Positions 18,702 to 27,508 of a stretch of DNA of 64,000 bases are shown one piece after another. Location: the NCBI GenBank assembly GCA_902578545.1, contig CACHDI010000007.1, forward strand, positions 1 through 64,000, in the 5' to 3' direction. The stretch comes from an uncultured Alphaproteobacteria bacterium (GTDB lineage Bacteria; Pseudomonadota; Alphaproteobacteria; Rhodobacterales; Rhodobacteraceae). The notes under the pieces are model-generated. The model saw only the letters and a program-made list of their open reading frames with translations. It did no database searches and was not told the DNA's origin. Both the position numbers and the translations under genes were made by a program. Within the stretch, counting starts at the first letter, position 1, and every line of letters starts with the position of its first letter.

Positions 18702-20863
18702 ATGAGTTCTACAGATTTTTTGAATAATTATTTGACAGAAGAAGAACTTAAAGAGTTTGTAGTTGCAAATAGATATTTAGATAGTCATACAGAAATAATA
18801 CATACTCTAGGTCTAGAAAGTCATTATTTTACTATTCTCAAAAGATTATTCCCTAATACCCCATTTAAAAAAAAAAATATCGAATAAAGCCTATCCTTAA
18901 GTCTAAAATTTCTTCTTTTGATGTTTTAATTGTTAGTAAAATAGATTCATCAGGAATAATTTTTTTAGAGCCACCTTTTTGGAATTTCAGATTTAAGTTT
19001 CCCAATATTATAGTCAATAAGGATCAATCTCATAAATTGAATATTTCGATTGGAAATAAATTTTTAGTAAAAACTAAATTATTTGATAAAACAAAAACTA
19101 ACTATTTTTCGGCAGAGTTAATTAAACCAATAAATAATTTTTCTAAGAGAATTTTAGGTATTTCAAATCTCAGGGAAAACAAAATATTTATTAACCCAAC
19201 AGATAGTTTTTTTGATTACCCAATCAATCTTATAAATAACCAAAATACCAATTTTAAAGAAAACCAAATTATTGAACTAGAAATTCCAATAAAGAATAAA
19301 AATAATGACCTCTTGTTAAGTAATATAAAAAAAACATATGGTAACACTGATAGATCTGATTTATTCTCATATTTATCCATTAAAGAATTTGGTCTTCCTG
19401 AAAAGTTTCCTGATTCAGTAATGAATGAAATAAATAATCTTAAAAGGAAAAAGTCCCTTCATGAAATAGATCTAACTAACATTCCTTTTGTTACGATAGA
19501 CCCAGTAACTGCAAAAGATCGAGATGACGCAATTTTTGCCAATTTCCCAAATTCATTAAATAATGATAAAGTTTTTTGTGAATTATGGGTAGCTATTGCT
19601 GATGTTTCTTCATTTTTTGAAATTCAAACCAGTATAGATAATGAAGCTCTTTCTCGGGGAAATTCAACTTACCTTCAAGACACTGTTATTCCAATGTTGC
19701 CAGAGGAGCTTTCCAACAAACTTTGTTCATTAGATGAAAATGTAATAAGATATGCTGTTACTTTAAAAGTTAATTTTGATAAAAATGGAAACAAGTTAGA
19801 GCATAAATTTTTCAAGAGCAAAATTAGAGTAAAATATAATCTAAATTATGAGGAGGTTGAGGAATTAATTAACAAAGAGAAAAAAGGTAACCATTCAAAA
19901 TCTATCATAATTAAAAATTTGAATAAAGCATACAAATTTCTAAAGAATAAAACAAAAAACTCTCTTAATATAAAAATCTCTGAACCAAAGATAGAAACTA
20001 ACATTTTGAATAAAAGTTTAAATTTAGTTTCAAATAAATCATTAAACTCTCACAAGTTAGTTGAAAATTTCATGATCATTGCAAATATTTGCGTTGGAGA
20101 AACTTTATCAAAATCTAATTTCCCAGTAATCTATAGACACCATGAGAAGCCGACTATCTATAATCTTAATAAACTTAACAGAACTCTAAAATTGATAGGG
20201 ATAAGCTCTAGTGAAAAAAAAAATGAGCCAATCCACTTTAATAGTATGTTAAATGAGAATACGGATAAGGATCTCAAAAACTTAATAAGTATCATAATTC
20301 TTCAAAATATGTCCCAAGCCTATTATTCAAAAGATTATAGTGGGCATTATGGATTATCCTTAAAAAAATATGTTCATTTTACTTCCCCCATAAGAAGATA
20401 TGCTGATCTTCTAGTGCATCGGCAGCTTCATTTATATTTAGGCTGGGATTTAGATGAAATAGAAAGAATTAACCTTCTTAGATATAATCAAATAAGCACG
20501 CATATCAGCAGTACTGAGCGTAAATCAATTAAAGCAGAAAAACGAACTCACTCTAGATATTTAGCAAATTACATGAAACATTTTTTAAATGATAATTTCA
20601 CAGCAGTAATATACAATATTTTAAACAGTAAAGTATTCTTTTTTTTAGTAGAAAATCATATACAAGGATCATGCATATATAAACAATTTCAATATGATAA
20701 AAGAAAAAAATTTAAGAGAAAAAAAGAAATTAAACAATTAAATTTTTCACTTTCCATAGGAGATTTAATATCTGTTAAGCTTATAAGTGCAAATGATTTT
20801 AACGGTAATCTTGTTTTTGAATTTCAACACCTATTAAAAAAATTTAAAATAAAAAATGAATAA
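18702..20863 (+). pseudogene. rnr: Ribonuclease R, reading frame broken at an 11-A tract
   Basis: RNase R is a processive 3'-5' exoribonuclease. The first frame (18702-18887) encodes an N-terminal helix-turn-helix-like segment of about 58 residues and then stops. A second frame is open from 18869 and encodes the rest: a cold-shock/OB region, the RNB domain with all catalytic aspartates in IDPVTAKDRDDAIF, the SPIRRYADLLVHRQL motif and a C-terminal S1 domain. The frames meet at 11 A (18867-18877); one extra A would give one continuous protein of about 720 residues, a normal length. The 18888-19036 stretch is coding in the second frame (for example FDVLIVSKIDSSGIIFLEPP), so a start at TTG 19037 would be an artefact. 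Options are sequencing error, true frameshift, or slippage rescue. Confidence 0.88.
18867..18877 (+). repeat. 11-A homopolymer at the rnr frameshift
   Basis: A run of 11 A sits exactly where the two rnr frames overlap. Going from the upstream frame to the downstream frame requires a -1 shift (or one added A). Homopolymers of this length favour both sequencing indels and polymerase slippage. Confidence 0.85.
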
Positions 20864-20865
20864 AA

Positions 20866-21963
20866 TTAATTATTCCAATCCTTGGTCTGCATTTCATTTA
20901 ATCTTGATATTGTTCTTTTAAATTCTTTTTTTAATTTTGTTCCATTGTAAATATCATCAATTTTCATGTAAGAAAGACAAATTAGTTGGACCTTTCCTTC
21001 ATAAATAATATCAATTAAATTTATAAATCGTCTTGCTAAATCATTCTGTGATTTACTGATTTCCGGTATGTTTTCAAGAAATAAAACTTTAACATAATTA
21101 CATAAATTTAGATAATCTACAGTACCCAAGGGGTTTTCACATAATTCTTTAAATGAAATTCGACATATACCATTTGAAAATTTATTTAACTTTAACTCTC
21201 TACTTTGATAATTTATTACAAAAATACTGTCATTATGTTCATAAAGTTTTTCCCAAAGCTCATCAAATCTGGTAATTTCATTTTTTTTATTTTTTAAAAA
21301 AAATCTGCTTTCAATTATCAATTTTTTTTTTCTATAATCTACTTTATTATCTACTTCCAAAATTTTCAATTTATTCTCAATTAATTCTATAAAAGGAATA
21401 AATAATTCTCTATTTAGTCCTTCACCGTAGAGTTCTCTAGGTTTGAAATTAGATGTTGTAATTATGGTTACTTTTTTTTTTATTAACTCATCAAATAACC
21501 TACCAACTATCATAGCATCTGTAATATCGACGATTTGAAATTCATCAAAACATAATACTTTTATGTCTTTAGCGATTTCACTACAAATTGTTTTAATAGG
21601 ATCCTTATTTTTTTTAGTTCTTATTTTTTTTGTTTTTTGATGAAAATCATGCATAAATTCATGAAAATGGACCCTCTGCTTTTCGGTAATATTAAGATTT
21701 TGAAAAAAAAGATTCATTATCATGGTTTTTCCAGTCCCGACACCTCCATATAAGTATATTCCATCATGAAAAAAACTTTTTTGTTGAAAATGTTTAAGAA
21801 AAATTAATTTACCAAATAAGGTTCTTATTTTTTTTGTTGAAAATGACTTCAATATATGTGTTTTAAGATTATTTAGCACTTTCAACGCATTGTGCTGAGA
21901 CTCATCATAGTCAAGATTTTTTTCTTTAACCAAATTTTCATAAAGCACCTCTAAATCACTCAT
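20866..21963 (-). CDS. zapE: Cell division protein ZapE (AFG1-like ATPase)
   Basis: This 365-residue AAA-type ATPase belongs to the AFG1/LACE1/ZapE family; bacterial ZapE binds FtsZ and is needed under some stress conditions. The N-terminal segment DYDESQHNALKVLNNL, the Walker A motif GGVGTGKTMIMNLFF, the HFHEFMHDFHQ segment and the Walker B CFDEFQIVDITDAMI are all present. It is convergent with rnr, with 2 bases between the stops. The function in this organism is inferred from the family. Confidence 0.93.
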   Translation of the reverse strand: MSDLEVLYENLVKEKNLDYDESQHNALKVLNNLKTHILKSFSTKKIRTLFGKLIFLKHFQQKSFFHDGIYLYGGVGTGKTMIMNLFFQNLNITEKQRVHFHEFMHDFHQKTKKIRTKKNKDPIKTICSEIAKDIKVLCFDEFQIVDITDAMIVGRLFDELIKKKVTIITTSNFKPRELYGEGLNRELFIPFIELIENKLKILEVDNKVDYRKKKLIIESRFFLKNKKNEITRFDELWEKLYEHNDSIFVINYQSRELKLNKFSNGICRISFKELCENPLGTVDYLNLCNYVKVLFLENIPEISKSQNDLARRFINLIDIIYEGKVQLICLSYMKIDDIYNGTKLKKEFKRTISRLNEMQTKDWNN

Positions 21964-22001
21964 TGTAAACTCTAGAATACTTTATTTTCATTGGTACACT
22001 T

Positions 22002-22931
22002 CTACTCATTATATAATATTTTTAGGTGGGTTTCACCTCTTTCTAAGGCTAAGCGAATTTGCTTTTGCCTTTCTCTGAAATTATTTTTTTTAAAATCATT
22101 AGAACGATCATAACATTGAGGACAACTTACTCCTTCTTCATATTTTGGATTCTTCACATCTTTAGGCTCTAACGGTTCTCTGCATGCAAAACACAAAATA
22201 CTTTTTCCTTTGTTCAAATTACCATCAACTGAAACTCTTTGGTCAAACACAAAACATTCTCCATTCCAAAAGCTTTTTTTGTTCTCTTGTGTTTTCAAAT
22301 AATTTAAAATACCACCTTTCAAATGATAAACATTTTCAACACCTTCTTTTAGGAGGTATTTAGTAGATTTTTCACATCTTATTCCTCCAGTACAAAACAT
22401 AGCAATAGATTTTCCTGCAAATTTTTCTTTATTTTTTATCCACCAATCTGGAAATTCTCTAAATGACTTTGTTTTTGGGTTAATAGATCCTTTAAAGGTA
22501 CCAATTCTGACTTCATAATCATTTCTCGTATCTATAGTGATTATATCTTTTTTAGATATCAAATTATCCCATTCATTAGGTTCTACATAATGAGCTTTTT
22601 TACTGTAAGATGAAATATTATTGATACCAAATGTTACGATTTCATTTTTAATTTTGACTTTAATTTTAGTAAATGCAGGTATTTTTGAAAAAGATTCTTT
22701 AAGGTTAATTTCACATTTACAGATTTTTTTTGAAAGTAGCTCTTTAAATTTATCTATATCATTTTCTAATCCTGAGAGAGTACCATTAATTCCCTCTTTT
22801 GCTAAAATAACTAAACCAGCGATTTTGCTTTTTTTGCATTCATTTTTTATAATTTCCGATATAAATTGGAGGTCATCAAAATGTATAAAAGCATAAAATG
22901 AAATAATTTTGAATTTATTCATTTCTACCAT
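22002..22931 (-). CDS. trhO: tRNA uridine(34) hydroxylase TrhO (rhodanese family)
   Basis: TrhO (YceA) hydroxylates uridine 34 of certain tRNAs in an oxygen-dependent step toward 5-oxyacetyl or 5-methoxy uridine. The 309-residue protein has an N-terminal acylphosphatase-like domain (ISFYAFIHFDDLQF ... LAKEGINGTLSG), a rhodanese domain with the active cysteine in AMFCTGGIRCEKS, and a C-terminal cysteine-rich segment (CFACREPL ... CPQC) typical of the family. A second ATG nine bases downstream (22922) could be the start. It is divergent from ffh. Confidence 0.92.
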   Translation of the reverse strand: MVEMNKFKIISFYAFIHFDDLQFISEIIKNECKKSKIAGLVILAKEGINGTLSGLENDIDKFKELLSKKICKCEINLKESFSKIPAFTKIKVKIKNEIVTFGINNISSYSKKAHYVEPNEWDNLISKKDIITIDTRNDYEVRIGTFKGSINPKTKSFREFPDWWIKNKEKFAGKSIAMFCTGGIRCEKSTKYLLKEGVENVYHLKGGILNYLKTQENKKSFWNGECFVFDQRVSVDGNLNKGKSILCFACREPLEPKDVKNPKYEEGVSCPQCYDRSNDFKKNNFRERQKQIRLALERGETHLKILYNE

Positions 22932-22977
22932 TTACCATAAGAAAATATTATTTCAACTGATCAAAATTACTAACCAC

Positions 22978-23019
22978 TTGACCAATAATAAAAATTAGCC
23001 TAGATCCAAATTAATCTAG
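22978..23019 (+). promoter_or_regulatory. Possible ffh promoter with an inverted repeat
   Basis: TTGACC (22978-22983) lies 17 bases upstream of a poor -10-like TAGATC (23001-23006). An exact 6-bp inverted repeat, CTAGAT (23000-23005) and ATCTAG (23014-23019) with an 8-base gap, overlaps the -10 region. It is in the trhO/ffh divergent spacer. The promoter match is weak. Confidence 0.25.
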
Positions 23020-23067
23020 TTGTACATAATTATTATTTTTTTCAAAAGAAGAGCTTTTAGGTAACTA

Positions 23068-24555
23068 ATGTTTAATACACTTTCAAAAAATTTAACAACT
23101 ATCTTAGAGAAACTAACTAAAAAAGGTATTGTTACTGAACAAGACGTAACCAATGCTCTAAGAGAGGTAAGGATTTCATTATTAGAAGCTGATGTAGCAC
23201 TAGAAGTGGTGAAAAACCTTATTGAAAACATTAGGGTAAAGGCAACAGGACAGTCAGTCATAAAATCAGTAACACCAGGTCAACAAGTAATAAAAATTGT
23301 AAATGATGAATTAGTTAAATTACTTTCTGGTAATGATAAGAATGAAAATTTTCTTAAAATAGATTCTCCACCAGCTAGTATATTAATGGTTGGACTTCAA
23401 GGTTCAGGAAAGACAACTACCTCGGCAAAATTAGCCAATTTCTTAAGCAAGCGAGAAAATAAAAAGGTTTTAATGGCCAGTTTAGATACTAGTAGACCTG
23501 CTGCGATGGAACAATTAAAAATACTAGGTAATGAAAACCAAATAGATGTTCTTGATATAATTCCAAATCAAAAACCTTTGGATATTGCAATACGAGCTGA
23601 TCAGCAAGCCAAATTAGGTGGATATGATGTGTTTATACTTGATACTGCAGGTAGAATGCATATTGAAGAAAATTTGATGGATGAAATTACTCAAATTAAA
23701 TCTAAAATTGATCCCAATGAAACACTTCTAGTTGTTGATGGACTAACCGGACAAGACGCAGTAAACGTAGCAAAAAAATTTAACGAATTATGTGAGCTTA
23801 ATGGAATAATTATCACCAAATTAGATGGAGACAGCAGGGGTGGTGCCGCTTTGTCTATGAGAGCTATAACTGAAAAACCTATCAAATTCATTGGAATGGG
23901 AGAAAAATCTACTGAACTTGAAGTATTTGATCCAGTAAGAATTGCAAATAGAATACTAGGAATGGGTGATATTGTTTCTCTAGTTGAAAAGGCCCAGGAA
24001 AAACTAGACGCAGATAAAACCGAAAAGATGTTAAAGCGATTAGAAAAAGGTCAATTCAATATGAATGACTTGAAAATGCAACTTGAGCAAACTATTAAAA
24101 TGGGCGGAATGAAAGGTATGATGGGAATGATACCTGGTTTTGGTAAATTATCAAAACAGATTGATAGTTCAAAAATTGATGACAATATTTTAGGCAAACA
24201 AATAGCTCTAATATCATCTATGACCAAAAAAGAACGAGCTTATCCACAAATTCTTCAAGCAAGTCGAAAAAAGAGAATTGCTTTTGGTGCAGGCCAAGAT
24301 GTTTCTGATTTGAATAAACTTATAAAGATGCACAGACAAATGTCAGATATGATGAAAAAAATTGGTAGAAAAAATGGCAGGGGTATGCTCAGAAATTTAC
24401 TTGGTGATTTGACAGGTTCTAAAAGTAATAATGACGACTTTGAGAAGATACTGGAAAATAATCCCAACTTTAGCAGACATCTATCTTCCCAACTAAGTCA
24501 AAAAAATTTTTCCAATGTAATGGGAAATATTCCAGGTTTTATGAAAAAAAAATAA
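23068..24555 (+). CDS. ffh: Signal recognition particle protein Ffh
   Basis: Ffh binds 4.5S RNA and signal sequences of nascent membrane proteins and docks with FtsY. The 495-residue protein has the N domain (about 1-90), the GTPase G domain with GLQGSGKTTTSAKLA (G1), DTSRPAAMEQL, DTAGRMH (G3) and TKLDGDSRGG (G4), and the methionine-rich M domain (about 300-470) including GGMKGMMGMIPGFGK. The 4.5S RNA gene was not found here. It heads the seven-gene block to rpmE. Confidence 0.97.
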   Translation: MFNTLSKNLTTILEKLTKKGIVTEQDVTNALREVRISLLEADVALEVVKNLIENIRVKATGQSVIKSVTPGQQVIKIVNDELVKLLSGNDKNENFLKIDSPPASILMVGLQGSGKTTTSAKLANFLSKRENKKVLMASLDTSRPAAMEQLKILGNENQIDVLDIIPNQKPLDIAIRADQQAKLGGYDVFILDTAGRMHIEENLMDEITQIKSKIDPNETLLVVDGLTGQDAVNVAKKFNELCELNGIIITKLDGDSRGGAALSMRAITEKPIKFIGMGEKSTELEVFDPVRIANRILGMGDIVSLVEKAQEKLDADKTEKMLKRLEKGQFNMNDLKMQLEQTIKMGGMKGMMGMIPGFGKLSKQIDSSKIDDNILGKQIALISSMTKKERAYPQILQASRKKRIAFGAGQDVSDLNKLIKMHRQMSDMMKKIGRKNGRGMLRNLLGDLTGSKSNNDDFEKILENNPNFSRHLSSQLSQKNFSNVMGNIPGFMKKK

Positions 24556-24560
24556 GTTAT

Positions 24561-24848
24561 ATGAACAAAAATTATAAAGAAAAATTACAGGACTGTAGGG
24601 AGTCAATTGATAGACTTGACACTATTCTTACTTATACATTAGGAGAAAGATTTCAAAAAACAAAAGAAATTGGAAAAATTAAAGCCAAAAATAATCTTCC
24701 TTCAACTGATAAAAATAGAGAATTAAAACAATTAAAAAGGATTTTAAAAATAGCAAAAGAAATTGATTTAGACACAGTTTTTGCTGAAAAAATTTTTAAT
24801 TTAATTGTTAATGAAGTAAAAAATAATCATAACAAAATGAAAAAATAA
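24561..24848 (+). CDS. Chorismate mutase (AroQ class)
   Basis: This small all-helical enzyme converts chorismate to prephenate for phenylalanine and tyrosine synthesis. The 95 residues contain the AroQ pattern: RESIDRLD near the N-terminus (first active-site arginine), GERFQKTKEIGKIKA (second arginine and lysine) and DKNREL (aspartate, arginine, glutamate). A chorismate mutase gene between ffh and rpsP is common in Alphaproteobacteria. It starts 5 bases after ffh. No regulatory domain is attached. Confidence 0.88.
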   Translation: MNKNYKEKLQDCRESIDRLDTILTYTLGERFQKTKEIGKIKAKNNLPSTDKNRELKQLKRILKIAKEIDLDTVFAEKIFNLIVNEVKNNHNKMKK

Positions 24849-24883
24849 AATTACTTAATTTTTTGAATTAAAGGAGGATATGG

Positions 24884-25546
24884 ATGGCAATAAAAATTCG
24901 TTTAACAAGAGGTGGCTCAAAAAAAAGACCTTTTTACAGAGTAGTAGCAGCAGATAGCAGAATGCCAAGAGATGGCCGGTTTATAGAAAAATTAGGTACA
25001 TATAATCCACTGTTACCAAAAGAAGACCCAAATCGAGTAAACCTCAACATTGATAAAATAAATGATTGGCTCAAAAAAGGAGCTCAAGTATCAGATAGAA
25101 TATCAAGAATGCTAGAAAATCTTTCTGTATTAGATCCCAAGAAGAGAAATAATCCAAATAAAGGAAAAAAACATAAAGCGACCTTAGAAAGAGAAGCATC
25201 AAAATCTGAAAAGGAACAAAAAGCTAAAGATGAGATTTCTGATCAAGCAAAACAGGATGAAACTCAAAAAAATTCTGATATTAGTGAGGAGAATAATGAA
25301 AAAAACTCACAAGAGATACCTGAAGATTCTGTTAACAGCGATAATGATGATAGTAAAACTGAAAAAGGAAATAGTCCTGCTTCAGAAAAGGAACCTGAAC
25401 CTTCCGAAAACAAAATCGATGTGACGGATACTGCAACTGACAAAACTAAACCTACTGACCAAAATAAGGTTGAAGAAACAACTGAAGTTACCAAAGAGGA
25501 AACTGTTGACACATCAAGTGATGTAGAGCCTAAAGAGAAAAAATAA
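24884..25546 (+). CDS. rpsP: 30S ribosomal protein S16 with a long charged C-terminal tail
   Basis: S16 is a small-subunit assembly protein. The first 80 residues or so are a normal S16 ([34 protein letters not shown]). They are followed by a basic stretch (about 85-105) and then about 110 residues of low-complexity sequence rich in Glu, Asp, Lys, Ser, Thr and Asn. Total length is 220; S16 is usually 80-130, though alphaproteobacterial versions often carry a shorter extension. A strong ribosome site AAAGGAGG precedes the ATG. The tail frame is open to a normal stop and rimM follows, so it is not a simple read-through. Confidence 0.95.
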   Translation: MAIKIRLTRGGSKKRPFYRVVAADSRMPRDGRFIEKLGTYNPLLPKEDPNRVNLNIDKINDWLKKGAQVSDRISRMLENLSVLDPKKRNNPNKGKKHKATLEREASKSEKEQKAKDEISDQAKQDETQKNSDISEENNEKNSQEIPEDSVNSDNDDSKTEKGNSPASEKEPEPSENKIDVTDTATDKTKPTDQNKVEETTEVTKEETVDTSSDVEPKEKK

Positions 25547-25569
25547 TTTGATACAAAAAAATTTAAAAT

Positions 25570-26094
25570 TTGAAAAATTATAATATTAAAGAAAAATGGG
25601 TTGTTGTAGGTGAAATTATAAAAACTCATGGTACAAGAGGTCTAGTCAAAATCATTTCTTATTGTGAGAAACCTCACTCAATTTTTGATTATCAGCCTAT
25701 TGTCTTAAAAAGCACTGGAGAAAAAATAGATTTTGAACTAGATCAAGAAAAAAACAATTTAAAAACAAATCAGTTTACAGCAAGAATTAAATCTTCAAAA
25801 AATATGGAAACATCTAAAGTTTTTATTGGAGAAAAATTATTAGCTCACAAAAAAAAATTTCAGAACTTTAAAAAAAATACTTTTTTTTACTCAGACTTAG
25901 AAGGATGTAATGTTATAGATTTAAATAAAAAATCAATCGGGAGAGTAAGTAGAATTTTTAATTTTGGAGCTGGTGATATTTTAGAAATAACTAAATTTGA
26001 GGATAATTCAACTATTTTGATAAGTTTTAACAAAACTAACTTTCCAAAGGTTTCTATTAATAAAAGGGAAATAACATCTAAAGTTTCGATTTAA
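25570..26094 (+). CDS. rimM: Ribosome maturation factor RimM
   Basis: RimM helps assemble the 30S head and binds S19. The 174-residue protein has the N-terminal barrel (VVVGEIIKTHGTRGLVKI) and the C-terminal PRC-barrel domain (YSDLEGCNVIDLNKKSIGRV ... FGAGDILEI). The start appears to be TTG at 25570, since no ATG or GTG lies at a plausible place in frame; the ribosome site is poor. It sits between rpsP and trmD, its standard position. Confidence 0.93.
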   Translation: MKNYNIKEKWVVVGEIIKTHGTRGLVKIISYCEKPHSIFDYQPIVLKSTGEKIDFELDQEKNNLKTNQFTARIKSSKNMETSKVFIGEKLLAHKKKFQNFKKNTFFYSDLEGCNVIDLNKKSIGRVSRIFNFGAGDILEITKFEDNSTILISFNKTNFPKVSINKREITSKVSI

Positions 26095-26116
26095 AAATTT
26101 AAACTGAGTATAACAA

Positions 26117-26848
26117 ATGATTAAAAATAACACTTGGACCGCTAATGTAGTAACATTATTCCCCGAAATGTTTCCGGGAAGTTTGTCGTATTCACTTACT
26201 GGAAAAGCTTTAAAAAATAACTTGTGGAACTTAAAAACTTATAACCTTAGAAAATTTGCCAATGGTAAAAGAAAAACAGTAGATGGACCTTCAGCAGGAG
26301 GAGGAGCAGGTTTAATTTTAAAGGCTGATGTTTTAGACAAAGCTATAAGTCATATAATTGAAAGTAGTTCTAGCTATGACAGAAATAGTTGGCCTATAGT
26401 TGCTTTATCTCCAAGAGGTAAGGTATTTAGTCAAACTGAGGCATTGCACTTTTCAAAATGTAAGGGTATTACAGTTGTTTGTGGGAGATACGAGGGTATT
26501 GATGAAAGATTTTTAAAATTTCATAATATACCAGAATTATCTCTTGGTGATTTTATTTTGTCAGGAGGAGAGATCGCTGCTCAGGTATTGATAGATTCAG
26601 TTGTAAGGCTTATACCAGGTGTTATTGGTAATTATAAATCTTTAGAAGAAGAAAGTTTTGTAAATTACTTGTTAGAATACCCACAATATACTAGCCCAAA
26701 AGAATGGAAGAATTTATGCATACCTGAAGAATTACTTTCTGGCCATCATCAGAAGATAAAAAATTGGAGATTAAATAAATCTGAAGAAATTACAAAAAAA
26801 AGAAGACCTGATTTGTGGGAAAGACATAAATCTTTAAGAAACCACTAA
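26117..26848 (+). CDS. trmD: tRNA (guanine37-N1)-methyltransferase
   Basis: TrmD methylates N1 of G37 in tRNAs that read CUN, CCN and CGG, preventing frameshifts. The 243-residue protein is of the SPOUT trefoil-knot class: VVTLFPEMFPGSL at the start, DGPSAGGGAGL, CGRYEGIDERF and SLGDFILSGGEIAAQVLIDS are the cofactor and knot motifs. It lies in the conserved rimM-trmD-rplS order. Confidence 0.97.
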   Translation: MIKNNTWTANVVTLFPEMFPGSLSYSLTGKALKNNLWNLKTYNLRKFANGKRKTVDGPSAGGGAGLILKADVLDKAISHIIESSSSYDRNSWPIVALSPRGKVFSQTEALHFSKCKGITVVCGRYEGIDERFLKFHNIPELSLGDFILSGGEIAAQVLIDSVVRLIPGVIGNYKSLEEESFVNYLLEYPQYTSPKEWKNLCIPEELLSGHHQKIKNWRLNKSEEITKKRRPDLWERHKSLRNH

Positions 26849-26864
26849 TTTAATGGAGTAAGAT

Positions 26865-27257
26865 ATGAACCTTATTGATCAAATAAATAGAGAACAAACT
26901 AAGAAACTAGGTAAAGAAATACCAGATTTTGCTCCCGGGGATACTTTAAGAATTGGCTATAAAGTAAGTGAAGGAACCAGAAGCAGAGTTCAAAATTATG
27001 AAGGTGTAGTTATTTCAAGAAAAGGTGGTATGGGAATTTCAGCTTCTTTTACTGTAAGAAAAGTTTCTTTTGGCGAAGGAGTAGAGAGAATTTTTCCTTT
27101 ACATTCTCCGAATATAGATAAAATAACAGTTGTGAGAAGGGGAAAAGTACGAAGAGCAAAACTTTATTACCTAAGAGAACGAAGTGGTAGATCAGCCAGG
27201 ATTACTGAAAAAACTAATTATAAACCATTATCTAAAGTTGCAAAGGACCAACAATGA
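26865..27257 (+). CDS. rplS: 50S ribosomal protein L19
   Basis: L19 lies at the interface of the two ribosomal subunits. The 130 residues include [27 protein letters not shown] and the end [20 protein letters not shown], all diagnostic. The stop overlaps the rpmE start as ATGA, which suggests coupled translation of the two 50S proteins. Confidence 0.97.
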   Translation: MNLIDQINREQTKKLGKEIPDFAPGDTLRIGYKVSEGTRSRVQNYEGVVISRKGGMGISASFTVRKVSFGEGVERIFPLHSPNIDKITVVRRGKVRRAKLYYLRERSGRSARITEKTNYKPLSKVAKDQQ

Positions 27258-27475
27258 AAAAAGATGCTCACCCAGATTACCATTTTATAGAGGTAACTTT
27301 AACAACAGGAGAAAGTTTCAAAACTAGATCAACATATGGAAAAGAAGGTGATAAAATTAACCTCGACATTGATCCCTCTTCCCATCCAGCCTGGACCGGT
27401 GGCAAACAGAAATTACTCGACACAGGTGGTAGGGTATCTAAATTTAAGAAAAAATATGAAGGACTTGGCTTTTAG
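27254..27475 (+). CDS. rpmE: 50S ribosomal protein L31
   Basis: This 73-residue L31 begins [20 protein letters not shown] and has the [15 protein letters not shown] segment and a [11 protein letters not shown] tail. The zinc-binding cysteines of the long-form type are absent, as is usual in Alphaproteobacteria. The 33 bases after it, toward the convergent dacA gene, hold only a weak AT-only dyad. Confidence 0.96.
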   Translation: MKKDAHPDYHFIEVTLTTGESFKTRSTYGKEGDKINLDIDPSSHPAWTGGKQKLLDTGGRVSKFKKKYEGLGF

Positions 27476-27508
27476 TAGATTTAAATAATGTCTATTATTA
27501 ATTGATTA

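Noticed and set aside
19037-20863. A complete RNase R gene starting at TTG 19037
   Set aside because: RNase R-like sequence continues upstream in the same frame to 18869 and then in another frame to the ATG at 18702.
25264-25629. A minus-strand frame of 121 residues over the rpsP tail
   Set aside because: Its Ser/Phe/Val-rich composition mirrors the acidic tail of S16; no ribosome site or family match is visible.
27476-27508. Bidirectional terminator between rpmE and dacA
   Set aside because: The only dyad (AATAAT and ATTATT) has no G-C pairs and no T-run, so I do not call it.
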